Source of the DNA: Massilia arenae
GTDB taxonomy: Bacteria > Pseudomonadota > Gammaproteobacteria > Burkholderiales > Burkholderiaceae_D
Length of the DNA stretch: 64,000 nucleotides
Direction: 5' to 3'
Assembly (NCBI RefSeq): GCF_008014745.1
Contig: NZ_VPFD01000008.1
Coordinates: forward strand, 1-64,000
Each line of letters starts with the position of its first letter. Positions within the stretch are counted from its first letter, which is position 1. Under the pieces are notes generated by a model. That model worked only from the letters and a program-made list of their open reading frames with translations. It was not told where the DNA came from and searched no databases. Below, one piece after another: positions 55,111-63,343 of the stretch. The position numbers and the translations under genes are program-made.

Positions 55111-56151
55111 ATGAATAATTCGATGAGAGCTTTGCGAAAAGTGGCAATTCTTTGCTCTGTCTTTGGCATGTGCACGAGTGTTACGGGCATGGCTGTTGCA
55201 CAGTCGATGGAAGAGCTTGCGAGAAAGTCGGTCCCGGAGCTACTGCAGCTCTACCAAAAATCTCCTCCTGGCGCAATGCACAATCAGGATATTCTGATCA
55301 CCGTTTTGAATAAGAGACTCCCCGTGAACGAGTCAAGTTTCAATATAATCAGACAGAGTCTGGCAAAAAGCCGGATTGGAGAAGAAAAGTCCACACTTAT
55401 CAGCCTACTTGCCACTATGCACGTCCCTGGAGCGCGCAGTGCGAATAACCTGTTAATTGAACGAGACATCAAAGCACTGATCGATTCGCCGAATCCGCGT
55501 GTTGCCACAACGGCGCTGTTCGCATATTCCCGGCTAGTTTATGCTGCGGACCGGTATCAGGTGCTCCAGCGTGCTCGCAGCGAAAAGTTGATCAGTGACG
55601 ACAGCTATTTCGCCGAGCTCGCCCATGGCCTGCGATTTGCTCCGGCTGATGAACAGGCGCGTATGCTGGCAGAGATGGAAGGTCAGAACAACGCGCTCGG
55701 AGAAGAGATTCTTGCTTCAACCTTCGATAGCCCGTCCACTGTCGGCCAGCTCAATTCCGGCACCCAGAAACGCTTGCTGGCGCTGCTCGCCGCGCGCGAA
55801 CCCAGCTTCCCCATGGCGCTGGACAACTTCGGCCTCGGCGATTCCATCCGCTACAGCTACTGGATCAATGCAGTCGCCAGCATCGAATCCGGCTTGACAG
55901 GCCGTGACTACGGCGAGATCGTCCTGAACCGACTAGCAGCCCCCGCGACCGATCCGCGCAAGATTCTGGCGGTGTTCACCAGTCCCGAAGGTAAGCAGCT
56001 GATGCAAGACACACACGAGCACGAGCCGTTAGAGCAGTTGCTGGTGCGCGCGAAAGCGTACACCGATTCGCTACCGCAAAACGGCATGCTGCAGGATGCG
56101 GTTGGAGTTTTCGCGAGGGACCTTCAAAACCGTGCGGCTGAAACCCGATAG
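55111..56151 (+). CDS. Secreted protein of unknown function
   Basis: A 346-residue protein with a signal peptide (about 1-30, ending GMAVAQS). The rest is helical, without recognised domain; LARKSVPELLQLYQKSPPG and later FAELAHGLRFAPADEQARML show amphipathic helices like a HEAT/ARM or TPR-type solenoid. The 5' half uses more A/T-rich codons than the surrounding genes, and the 3' half looks more typical, so a recent transfer or fusion is possible. A good ribosome site precedes the ATG. Family unknown. Confidence 0.75.
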   Translation: MNNSMRALRKVAILCSVFGMCTSVTGMAVAQSMEELARKSVPELLQLYQKSPPGAMHNQDILITVLNKRLPVNESSFNIIRQSLAKSRIGEEKSTLISLLATMHVPGARSANNLLIERDIKALIDSPNPRVATTALFAYSRLVYAADRYQVLQRARSEKLISDDSYFAELAHGLRFAPADEQARMLAEMEGQNNALGEEILASTFDSPSTVGQLNSGTQKRLLALLAAREPSFPMALDNFGLGDSIRYSYWINAVASIESGLTGRDYGEIVLNRLAAPATDPRKILAVFTSPEGKQLMQDTHEHEPLEQLLVRAKAYTDSLPQNGMLQDAVGVFARDLQNRAAETR

Positions 56152-56288
56152 TCGCACAAGGCGCAGCGATCCGCCGTAAGCAGGCGGGACTTCTTGATGT
56201 CAACGCCGGGTGGGAAATCTAGGCACGGTGAGGAGGAGTAGGCCACCACAATTATTCTGCGGCTCCTCTCAACCCAGTCAGACACTCG

Positions 56289-57311
56289 CTAGCGCTCGAG
56301 CTGCCCCAAACGGCGCTCGACGAAGGCCGCCAACTCGGGCGACAGCGTTCCGCTGCCAAGCGCCTGCCAGAACGCCGCCACCGCATCGGGATCGCGCTTC
56401 TCGGCCTGCAGCGAAATGCCCAGGCCCATCCACCACACGCCATTGCCCGGCGCCGTGCGCAGCGCGGCCTGGTAGTGCTCGGCCGCTTCGCGATGACGAC
56501 CTTCGCGCTGCAGCACGCCGGCCAGGAAGGCGTGGTATTCGCCATTGCCGGCCGCATGCGGCAGGGTGCGCATCAGGGTGTCGAGCGCGGGACCGCCCCG
56601 CTCCAGCTGCAGGCGCGCCAGCAGCATCGCCATCGACGGTTGACGGGCATCGAGCGCCAGCGCCGCCTGCAACTGGCGCATCGCCTCGTCGGTCCGTCCC
56701 GCTTCGATCAGCAGTCCCACCAGCGTCTGCCGCGACGGTTCATGCTTCGGATCGATCCGCAATCCGGCCTGCAGGGTCGCGATGGCCTCCGTCACGCGTC
56801 CGTCTTCCAGCACCAGCAGCGCGCGGCGATAGGCATTCTCTGCACGCTGCGGCGACGTCTCGACCCGGCCTTGCGCTGCCGGCGCCGGCTTGGATGGGGC
56901 CGGCTTGCGCAGCGCAGGCGCTGGCTTCGACGGTGGCGGCGCCGGCTCGGGTTCCGGTTCCGGTTCCGGTTCCGGCGCCGGCACGATCGGCGCCGGTGGA
57001 GCGACATCGGCCACCTGCACCGGCGCGGCCGCCGGCATCTCGACCAGCACCGCCTTCGGCGCGGGAGCGGCAGGCGCAACGGGAGCCGCCGGGGCCACCG
57101 CCACTGGCGGCGGCTGTTCGCCCGCCATCCGCCAGCCGATCACGCCGGCCGCGGCGACGGCGATCACCGCCCCACCCGCCAGCGCGCCACGCATCCACTG
57201 TCCCCGCGGCTCGGGCGCCGGCGGCAAGCGCACGTCGGCCGGCAGCGGCGTGGCGCCGGGCTGGCCGGCGCGCGCATCGAGGTCTTGCAGCATCTTGTTA
57301 ATCAGACTCAT
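56289..57311 (-). CDS. mshN: MSHA biogenesis protein MshN
   Basis: A 340-residue protein. It begins MSLINKMLQDLDARAG, the usual MshN start, followed by one membrane helix (about 43-62). A Pro/Ala/Glu-rich linker (about 66-150) precedes TPR repeats (about 155-335, ENAYRRALLVLEDGRVTEAI, HREAAEHYQAALRTAPGNGV). It is thought to support assembly of the MSHA pilus. Its ATG overlaps the mshM stop by 4 nt. Last gene of the operon seen here; 56152-56288 holds no other gene. Confidence 0.9.
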   Translation of the reverse strand: MSLINKMLQDLDARAGQPGATPLPADVRLPPAPEPRGQWMRGALAGGAVIAVAAAGVIGWRMAGEQPPPVAVAPAAPVAPAAPAPKAVLVEMPAAAPVQVADVAPPAPIVPAPEPEPEPEPEPAPPPSKPAPALRKPAPSKPAPAAQGRVETSPQRAENAYRRALLVLEDGRVTEAIATLQAGLRIDPKHEPSRQTLVGLLIEAGRTDEAMRQLQAALALDARQPSMAMLLARLQLERGGPALDTLMRTLPHAAGNGEYHAFLAGVLQREGRHREAAEHYQAALRTAPGNGVWWMGLGISLQAEKRDPDAVAAFWQALGSGTLSPELAAFVERRLGQLER

Positions 57312-58198
57312 AACGCGAACGCCCAGGCCAGGCCGCCCGCCGCGCCGGCGACGACGGCGCCCCCTAGCAGCCAGATCCAGATCGTGCGCGTCACGCCCAC
57401 CGTATCGCGCGCGGCGATCGCCACGTGGCTGCCGGCCACCTGCTGCTTGCCCTGGCCGTAGCTGAGCATCAGCGCCTTGTGCGCCATGATGTTGACCAGG
57501 CGTGGCACGCCGCCGCTGGCTTTATACAGGCCACGGATCGCCGCGCCAGTGAACAGGCGCGCGCCGTCGAAGCCGGCCACGCGCAGGCGATGCGCCACGT
57601 AGAAATCGAGGTCGTCGCGGCTCAGGGGACCAAGGTGATAATGAAAGGTGATGCGCTGGGCCAACTGGCGGATCGCGTCGAGTTCGAGCTTGCGGTTCAG
57701 TTCCGGCTGGCCGAACAGGACGATCTGCAGGAGCTTCCTCTTCTCGGTCTCGAGATTGGTCAAGAGACGCAGCGCCTCCAGGCTCTCGACCGGAATTGCC
57801 TGCGCCTCGTCGAGGCACAGCACCACGCGCAAGTCCTGGCCGGCCAGCTCGAGCAGGCGCAGGTTGATCGCCTTGAGCAGCTGGTGCTGGTCGACGTCGC
57901 GCTCGAGCGGGATGGCCAGTTCGTCGGCCAGCGCCAGCATCAGGGTGCGCGGCTCCAGGTAGGGGTTCGGGATATAGGCGGTGACGAAGCCCTCGCCCAG
58001 CGTGGCCATGAACTTGCGGCACAACAGGGTCTTGCCGGTGCCGACTTCGCCGGTGATCTTGATGAAGCCTTCGCCGCCGCGCGTGGCCACCAGCAGCGTG
58101 TTCAGCGCTTCCTGCGAGCGCGGGCTGCCGAAGAAGAAGCTGGTGTCGGGCGTGATCCCGAACGGCAGCTCGCGCAGGCCGAAGTGCGTCGCGTACAT
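57308..58198 (-). CDS. mshM: MSHA biogenesis ATPase MshM (ExeA-like)
   Basis: A 296-residue AAA-type ATPase of the ExeA/MshM family. Walker A is GEVGTGKTLL (about 45-54), Walker B VVLCLDEAQAIP (about 126), and a C-terminal membrane helix (about 270-290) is present. It probably helps place the secretin in the envelope. Its ATG overlaps the mshL stop by 1 nt and its stop overlaps mshN by 4 nt. Confidence 0.93.
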   Translation of the reverse strand: MYATHFGLRELPFGITPDTSFFFGSPRSQEALNTLLVATRGGEGFIKITGEVGTGKTLLCRKFMATLGEGFVTAYIPNPYLEPRTLMLALADELAIPLERDVDQHQLLKAINLRLLELAGQDLRVVLCLDEAQAIPVESLEALRLLTNLETEKRKLLQIVLFGQPELNRKLELDAIRQLAQRITFHYHLGPLSRDDLDFYVAHRLRVAGFDGARLFTGAAIRGLYKASGGVPRLVNIMAHKALMLSYGQGKQQVAGSHVAIAARDTVGVTRTIWIWLLGGAVVAGAAGGLAWAFAL

Positions 58199-60024
58199 CA
58201 GTCCGCGCCCAGGGTACGGCCGCGGCTGCGCGGGTCGAGCTGTTCGATGCGGCGGCCGGCGTCCAGCATGTCCTGGCTCCAGTCGCTCGCCCCTTCGACG
58301 ATGGTCGGCTTGATCAGCACCACCAGCTCGCGCTTCTGGCTCATGCGGGCCTTGTTGCGGAACAGATTGCCCAGCAGCGGGATCTTGTCGGCGCCCGGCA
58401 ACTGGTCGGTGTCGCCGCTCGAGGCCTGGCGCATCAGGCCGCCGATGGCGACCACCTGGCCGTCGCGGCCGCGCACGATGCTGTCGAGCTCCGAGGTGCT
58501 CGACGCCGCCAGCGGCAGGCGCAGCGTGCCGCCGGAGCCCAGGTCGACGTCCTTGTTGACGGTCGTGACCTGGCTTACCGAAGGGTGCACGTGCAGCAGG
58601 ATGTTGCCCTTGTCGTCGATCTGCGGCGTCACGTCCAGCACCACGCCGGAGAAGAACGGCTGCACCGTCACGCTCGGGCTGACGATGGTGCTGTTATTGC
58701 TGGTGTTGATGTTGTTGGTGATGCCGGTGACGAAGAATTCGTCGGTGCCGATCTTGAGCACAGCCTTCTGGTTGTTGATCGCCGCGATGCGGGGGCTGGA
58801 CAGCACGTGCACGCTGCCCTGCGACTCCAGGAAGGTGATCAGCGCCGCGAAGTTATTGGTCTGGAAGGCGAAGCCGAATAGCGAACCGGCCGCGCTGGCC
58901 GCGTTCGACAGCGAAAAGCCGGTGCTGGCCGCCAGGCCCGAGCCGTTGTTGATCGGGGCCGGCTGGCCGCCGTTGTATGGCAGCGGCGCCAGGTTCGCGC
59001 CGGGCGAGATCATGCCGCCCGAGACGCGGTTGGCGGTGCCGCCGCGGAACGAGGCGAACGAGGCCCAGTTGATGCCGCTCTGGAAGCTGTCGGAGAGCTC
59101 CACTTCGAGGATCTTCGCCTCCAGGATCACCTGGCGGTCCACCGACAGCTGGGTCGCCTTCAGGTAGGCGTCGACGTTGCGCAATTCGTCGGGCATGGCG
59201 CGGATCACCAGCACGCCGGACTGCGGGCTCACCACCACGCTGCGCCCGCCCTCGAGCGTGCCGACGATGGCAATGATCGATTCCTTCAGGTCTTTCCAGA
59301 AGTCGTTGTCGGAGCGGGTCTGGACGTCGGTGCTGTTGAGCTGGCGCTGGCCGTTCTGGTTGTTGCCGTTCTGGCCGTTCTGCCCGTCCTGGTTGCCGAA
59401 GCCCTGCCCCATGCCACCGCTGTTGCCGCCGCCATTGTTACCGCCGTTATTACCATTGTTGCCGGCATCGGCGACCGAGGTCGAGGACACGCGCGTGTTC
59501 GACATCCCGCTCCGGCTGGCGGTCAGGTAGTTCACCTGGAACATGCGGGTCTGCATGGTCAGCGGGCGAATGCTGATGCGCGCGCCGTCGATCCTGTAGT
59601 CGTAGCCGTACATATCGCGCACTGCTTCCAGCGTCTCGACCAGGGTCACGTCCTTCAGGTTGGCGCTGATATTGCCGCTCACATCAGGGTGCACCAGCAT
59701 GTTATAGCGGGTGCCGGCCACGATCGAGCGGAAGAACTGCTGCGCGGGCACGTTGTTGAAGGCCACATTGAAGCGCTCCTCGAGCGCCGGCCGGGCCTTG
59801 GGCAGCTGGCTGGCCAGGGTCGCTGCCGGCGGCAGCAGCGCATTGGCCACCGCATCGTCGACCGCCGGCCGTGGCGCCGGCTGGGCGTTGGCCTTGGCCA
59901 TCTCCTGGGCGATGGCGTCATAGGTGGCGTTCGGCGGAGCGCTTTGGCAGCCGGCCAGGAACAGCGCCGCCGCCAGCGCGCAGGGAGTCGCGAAAAGCTT
60001 GGTCATGATGGATTGCCTTGTCAT
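58198..60024 (-). CDS. mshL: MSHA pilus secretin MshL
   Basis: A 608-residue outer-membrane secretin and lipoprotein. The signal ends in the lipobox LAGC (about 22-25). It has a STN/N0-like domain (about 85-170), an Asn/Gly-rich linker (about 195-235), an N1/N3-type domain and a C-terminal secretin barrel ending in TIVEGASDWSQDMLDAGRR. It forms the outer-membrane pore for the pilus. The linker (GNNGNNGGNNGGGNSGG) is unusually Asn-rich. Both ends overlap the neighbours. Confidence 0.94.
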   Translation of the reverse strand: MTRQSIMTKLFATPCALAAALFLAGCQSAPPNATYDAIAQEMAKANAQPAPRPAVDDAVANALLPPAATLASQLPKARPALEERFNVAFNNVPAQQFFRSIVAGTRYNMLVHPDVSGNISANLKDVTLVETLEAVRDMYGYDYRIDGARISIRPLTMQTRMFQVNYLTASRSGMSNTRVSSTSVADAGNNGNNGGNNGGGNSGGMGQGFGNQDGQNGQNGNNQNGQRQLNSTDVQTRSDNDFWKDLKESIIAIVGTLEGGRSVVVSPQSGVLVIRAMPDELRNVDAYLKATQLSVDRQVILEAKILEVELSDSFQSGINWASFASFRGGTANRVSGGMISPGANLAPLPYNGGQPAPINNGSGLAASTGFSLSNAASAAGSLFGFAFQTNNFAALITFLESQGSVHVLSSPRIAAINNQKAVLKIGTDEFFVTGITNNINTSNNSTIVSPSVTVQPFFSGVVLDVTPQIDDKGNILLHVHPSVSQVTTVNKDVDLGSGGTLRLPLAASSTSELDSIVRGRDGQVVAIGGLMRQASSGDTDQLPGADKIPLLGNLFRNKARMSQKRELVVLIKPTIVEGASDWSQDMLDAGRRIEQLDPRSRGRTLGAD

Positions 60025-60368
60025 TTGGCGGCCGGCGTCATGCCGGGCAGCGGTGCGTCCATGCGCAGCACCTGGCGTTCGGCGCCGCGCACCAGCACGA
60101 CCTCGTTGGCGCTGACGCGGGCCACGCGCGCGCCCTTGAAGCGCTCGCCCAGGCGCACCGTCTCGCCGTCGATCACCGCAACATGGCGGCCACCCGCATG
60201 GCGCGCGATCAGCACCGACTGCAAGCGCGGCGCATCGTCGTCGGCGGCCAGTTTCGGGGCGATCCGGTCCATGCCCGGCGGCGGACGGGTGGGGTCGAGC
60301 AGCGCTTGCGCGGCGGCGGGTTGGGCCAGCGCCAGGCAGGCCAGCGCGGTCAGGAACAGGTTCTTCAC
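60021..60368 (-). CDS. mshK: MSHA biogenesis protein MshK
   Basis: A 115-residue periplasmic protein with a signal peptide (KNLFLTALACLALAQPAAAQ) and a small PilP-like domain (LDPTRPPPGMD...VIDGETVRLGERFKGARV). The GTG at 60368 overlaps the mshJ TGA (GTGA); an ATG four codons earlier is also possible. Its stop overlaps mshL by 4 nt. Confidence 0.88.
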   Translation of the reverse strand: MKNLFLTALACLALAQPAAAQALLDPTRPPPGMDRIAPKLAADDDAPRLQSVLIARHAGGRHVAVIDGETVRLGERFKGARVARVSANEVVLVRGAERQVLRMDAPLPGMTPAAK

Positions 60369-61039
60369 AGCTTCATCCATTGTCGGTCCAGGCTCAGGGT
60401 ATGCAGGGTGAGCGTCAGGCGCGCGGCGGGATACTCCTCCACGTCGAGCTGGGCACGGCCCCAGAACATCCGGGTCGGCATCGCATCGAGTGCGCTCATG
60501 TAGTCGACCATGTCGAGATAATTGCCGCGCACCGTGACTTCGATGCCGTGGCGGTATAGCAAGGGCGAGGCGGCCGATGCCGATGCCGCGGCTGGCGCAG
60601 GCGCCTGCTTGTCTGCCAGCGGCTCGACTGGCAAGGTGCGCATCGACACCAGTTTCAGGCGCCCGTTGGCGCGCAGGATGCCATCGACCAGGGGTCCCAT
60701 GCGCTCGGGCGGCAGCAGGCCGTGCTCGATGGCCAGCAGCTGGTCGCCGAGCTGGCCCATTTCCTGGCGCAGCGCATTCAGGCGCGCGCGCGATGCAGCA
60801 TCGGGGTCGAGCTGGAAAGCCTGCACCCGGCCCGTGATGGCCTCGTCGATCGCCGCCATCTCGGTGCGCTGCTGCGCGATCTGGCTGCGCAGCGTTTCCT
60901 GGGCCGCTTCCATCGGCGCCAGCACCAGGGTGTGGCCGGCGAAGGCCAGCAGCGCACACGCAGCCAGGCATACCATGCCGCGTTCGCGCAGCGACAACGC
61001 GTCGATGCGCGCGCGCAGGATCAGGATCCGCTCTTTCAT
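60365..61039 (-). CDS. mshJ: MSHA biogenesis protein MshJ
   Basis: A 224-residue inner-membrane protein with one helix (about 20-42), a coiled-coil segment (about 45-90) and a ferredoxin-like PilO-type C-terminus (about 115-222). It is the PilO counterpart of the alignment complex. Start and stop overlap neighbours by 4 nt each. Confidence 0.9.
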   Translation of the reverse strand: MKERILILRARIDALSLRERGMVCLAACALLAFAGHTLVLAPMEAAQETLRSQIAQQRTEMAAIDEAITGRVQAFQLDPDAASRARLNALRQEMGQLGDQLLAIEHGLLPPERMGPLVDGILRANGRLKLVSMRTLPVEPLADKQAPAPAAASASAASPLLYRHGIEVTVRGNYLDMVDYMSALDAMPTRMFWGRAQLDVEEYPAARLTLTLHTLSLDRQWMKL

Positions 61040-61683
61040 TTACCCTGCTCCTCGGGCACCGATTGCAGGCTGAATTCGATGTAGGGCGCCGGGCGCATGG
61101 CGGGCTTGCCGTCCGCATCCTGCACCTGCAGTGGCGCGGCCTCGCCGATCTGCAGGCTGGCGAAGGATTTACCCCGCATCAGCGGCTCGTGAGTCAGGCG
61201 GTTCAGGTAACCCGGCACCATGGCCGGATCGACCGTGCGGCCTTTGATGCCGATCTGCGCGCCGCCGGCGCCGACCGTCACGCCGGTCAGCCACAGGCCC
61301 TGCGCGCTCTGGCGCGCCAGCGCCTTGAAATAACCGGCGAAGCCGCTGGTGTCGCCCAGTTCACCGCGCGACAGCGCGCCGGAGATGTGGCGCATCGCGG
61401 CCAGCTGGGAGTTGGCCTCGGCGATCTGCGTCTCCAGTGTGGCGTCCTTCTGGCGCGGGGTGAATTCGCGGTTGGCCGTGGCCAGGCGTGCCTGGCGCTT
61501 TTCGAGCTGGGTGGCGCCGCTGCTTGCCTGCTGCTGCAGTTCAGCGGTTTCCATCTTGCCGGCCACGGCAAGGATGGCGATGCCGACGATCACGACACCC
61601 ACGGCCAGCGCGATGGTGGCGCTCGACAGCACCTGCTTCTGCGGCTGGAAGGACGGATTGAACAGGTTGATCTGTTGCTTCAT
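61036..61683 (-). CDS. PilN-type MSHA assembly protein
   Basis: A 215-residue bitopic inner-membrane protein. It starts MKQQINLFNPSFQP, a PilN-like peptide that docks onto the PilM/MshI-type protein, followed by one helix (about 21-42), a coiled coil (about 44-90) and a periplasmic domain. It pairs with MshJ. ATG overlaps the mshI stop by 4 nt. Confidence 0.88.
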   Translation of the reverse strand: MKQQINLFNPSFQPQKQVLSSATIALAVGVVIVGIAILAVAGKMETAELQQQASSGATQLEKRQARLATANREFTPRQKDATLETQIAEANSQLAAMRHISGALSRGELGDTSGFAGYFKALARQSAQGLWLTGVTVGAGGAQIGIKGRTVDPAMVPGYLNRLTHEPLMRGKSFASLQIGEAAPLQVQDADGKPAMRPAPYIEFSLQSVPEEQGK

Positions 61684-62624
61684 GAGCCCTCGCCTTCGCG
61701 CAGCGCGGCGCCGATCGCGAGAAAGAAGCGCTGCTGCTGCGCCTTTTCCGCCAGCTCGGGCGTGCGCGACAGGTCGAACAGCGTGGCCAGGTCGAGCGTC
61801 TCGACCGGCGTGTACAGATTGCTCGACAGGTATTCGTCCAGGCCGCTCACGGGCGACGGTCCGAGCACCAGCTTGGCGATGCTGATGAAGGAATACTGGC
61901 GCTCGAAATGGTCGAGCGAGCGTTGCAGCTCGAGGGTGATCTTGTCGAAGCTCTGGTGCTTGCGCTCGTGGTCCGGCTCCAGCAACTGCGCCAGGGTGAC
62001 GTCGAAGCGGCGCGACAGATACAGCTCGCCGCGATAGGACACGGTCAGCAGGCCGCCGTCGTCGCCGAACGACAGCATGGCGATGCCGCGCCCTTCCGGC
62101 TCCAGCATGGCCGACACATTACGCTGGGCCATCTCGGGGATGTCGATCGCGTGCAGATCGACTTTCGCGTCGAGGAAGAGCTTCTGGCGCGGCTGGATCA
62201 CGGTATTGCGGGCGGCGACAGCGAAAATCGATTGCTGGGCGCGCGAATTGGCGTCGAGGGGGATGTCGAGCACGTCGATGGTCGCTTCCGCCGCCGGGAA
62301 GTCGAGGAGGTCCTTCAGGCGCCAGCGGATGGCGGTCTTCAGCTCTTCGCGCGGCACGTTCGGCGCTTCGACGTTGAGGATCTGGTATTCACCGCCGGAC
62401 AGCAGCGTGACGACGTGGTGCGAGGCGGCCTGGCCTTGGCGCGCCACCTTGTCGATCGTCTCGACGCCAACCGGACCGGCAACGAACGCAGCCAGGCGCA
62501 GCATGGGAGTGGCGTTGGCGACGCGTTCAATGGCGGTGACGGCAACGCCGTCGCGCGCGATGGCGATGGACAACCAACCATCCCATTTCTTCGCTCTCTT
62601 AAACAAACGCATCCGCAAGGCCAT
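61680..62624 (-). CDS. mshI: MSHA biogenesis protein MshI (PilM-like)
   Basis: A 314-residue cytoplasmic protein of the PilM/MshI group (actin-like fold, degenerate). It has VEAPNVPREELKTAIRWRLKDLLDFP and later FERQYSFISIAKLVLGPSP. It binds the N-terminal peptide of the PilN-like partner. The gene follows the pilin terminator at 62636-62668, so its transcription depends on read-through or a further promoter. Confidence 0.9.
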   Translation of the reverse strand: MALRMRLFKRAKKWDGWLSIAIARDGVAVTAIERVANATPMLRLAAFVAGPVGVETIDKVARQGQAASHHVVTLLSGGEYQILNVEAPNVPREELKTAIRWRLKDLLDFPAAEATIDVLDIPLDANSRAQQSIFAVAARNTVIQPRQKLFLDAKVDLHAIDIPEMAQRNVSAMLEPEGRGIAMLSFGDDGGLLTVSYRGELYLSRRFDVTLAQLLEPDHERKHQSFDKITLELQRSLDHFERQYSFISIAKLVLGPSPVSGLDEYLSSNLYTPVETLDLATLFDLSRTPELAEKAQQQRFFLAIGAALREGEGS

Positions 62625-62635
62625 ATAACGTCTCT

Positions 62636-62668
62636 AACAAAACAGGCGCTGACTGGCAGCGCCTGTTT
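62636..62668 (-). terminator. Terminator/attenuator after the pilin gene
   Basis: A perfect 11-bp stem (62640-62650 with 62658-62668), a 7-nt loop and, in the minus direction, a T-run (TTTTGTTAG). It lies between the pilin gene and mshI and would let pilin be made in excess over assembly proteins. Confidence 0.85.
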
Positions 62669-62685
62669 CCGGGTTCATGCGCAGC

Positions 62686-63144
62686 TTATTCGCACTTACT
62701 TGCCGTGATCACGATCGCCGGCGCGGCAACCGCCGCGGTCGCTTCGGTATAGGTGACTTTACAGGTCTCGGCAAGTGCAGCAGGCAAGTTCTTCGGATGC
62801 ACGGTCATGGTCTGTCCGTTGGTACTGATGTCGAAGTCAGTGTCCGCAAGGCCTGCTGCCGTTTTGATGGTGGCCACGTCCGGGTAACCAAGAACGATGG
62901 CGATATTAGATCCTTCGGTCACGATCGGGTTCGCGTTCGAGATCAGCCATTTACCGTGGACCATCGCCGACGCGGCGCTGATCGATCCTTTGGCCCCCTG
63001 CAACGCGGCAGCGCGCGCATCGCCGCTCAAACTGGCGAACTTCGGCAACGCGGTCGCCGCCAGGATACCCAGGATAACGATCACAACGATCAGTTCGATC
63101 AGGGTGAAACCACTCTGTGCATTTTTATTGAAACGAACCTTCAT
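62686..63144 (-). CDS. mshA: MSHA-type pilin (MshA)
   Basis: A 152-residue type IV-like pilin. The prepilin site is SGFTLIELIVVIVILGILAA (cleavage after Gly12, then Phe; Glu5 of the mature protein present), followed by the usual ALPKFASLSGDARAAAL segment. Two Cys near the C-terminus (in ETCKVTY and SKCE) are placed for the typical disulfide loop. A ribosome site lies before the ATG. Followed by a terminator; mshG lies upstream. Confidence 0.95.
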   Translation of the reverse strand: MKVRFNKNAQSGFTLIELIVVIVILGILAATALPKFASLSGDARAAALQGAKGSISAASAMVHGKWLISNANPIVTEGSNIAIVLGYPDVATIKTAAGLADTDFDISTNGQTMTVHPKNLPAALAETCKVTYTEATAAVAAPAIVITASKCE

Positions 63145-63343
63145 TTTCTTTTTTCTCCTAACGATGATTGGGACGAGTGGTCGTCCTGATATGTATCGAC
63201 TGCTGCAACAATTCTACCGTGAGAATGTGCAACTTTGATGTCGTGACAGCAAAAGGATCGCCGCAATGCAATGTTTCGTTGATGAAAGTTTAAGTTTGAT
63301 CAAGCCGATGCGTTCTTTTTGCAACAGCGCACTCCAAGCACGC
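63145..63343 (-). promoter_or_regulatory. Upstream region of the pilin gene
   Basis: About 200 bp between mshG and mshA with no gene; expected to hold the pilin promoter. A TAGAAT hexamer on the minus strand (revcomp of 63213-63218) could be a -10, but no good -35 or sigma-54 pair with correct spacing is seen. Confidence 0.35.
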
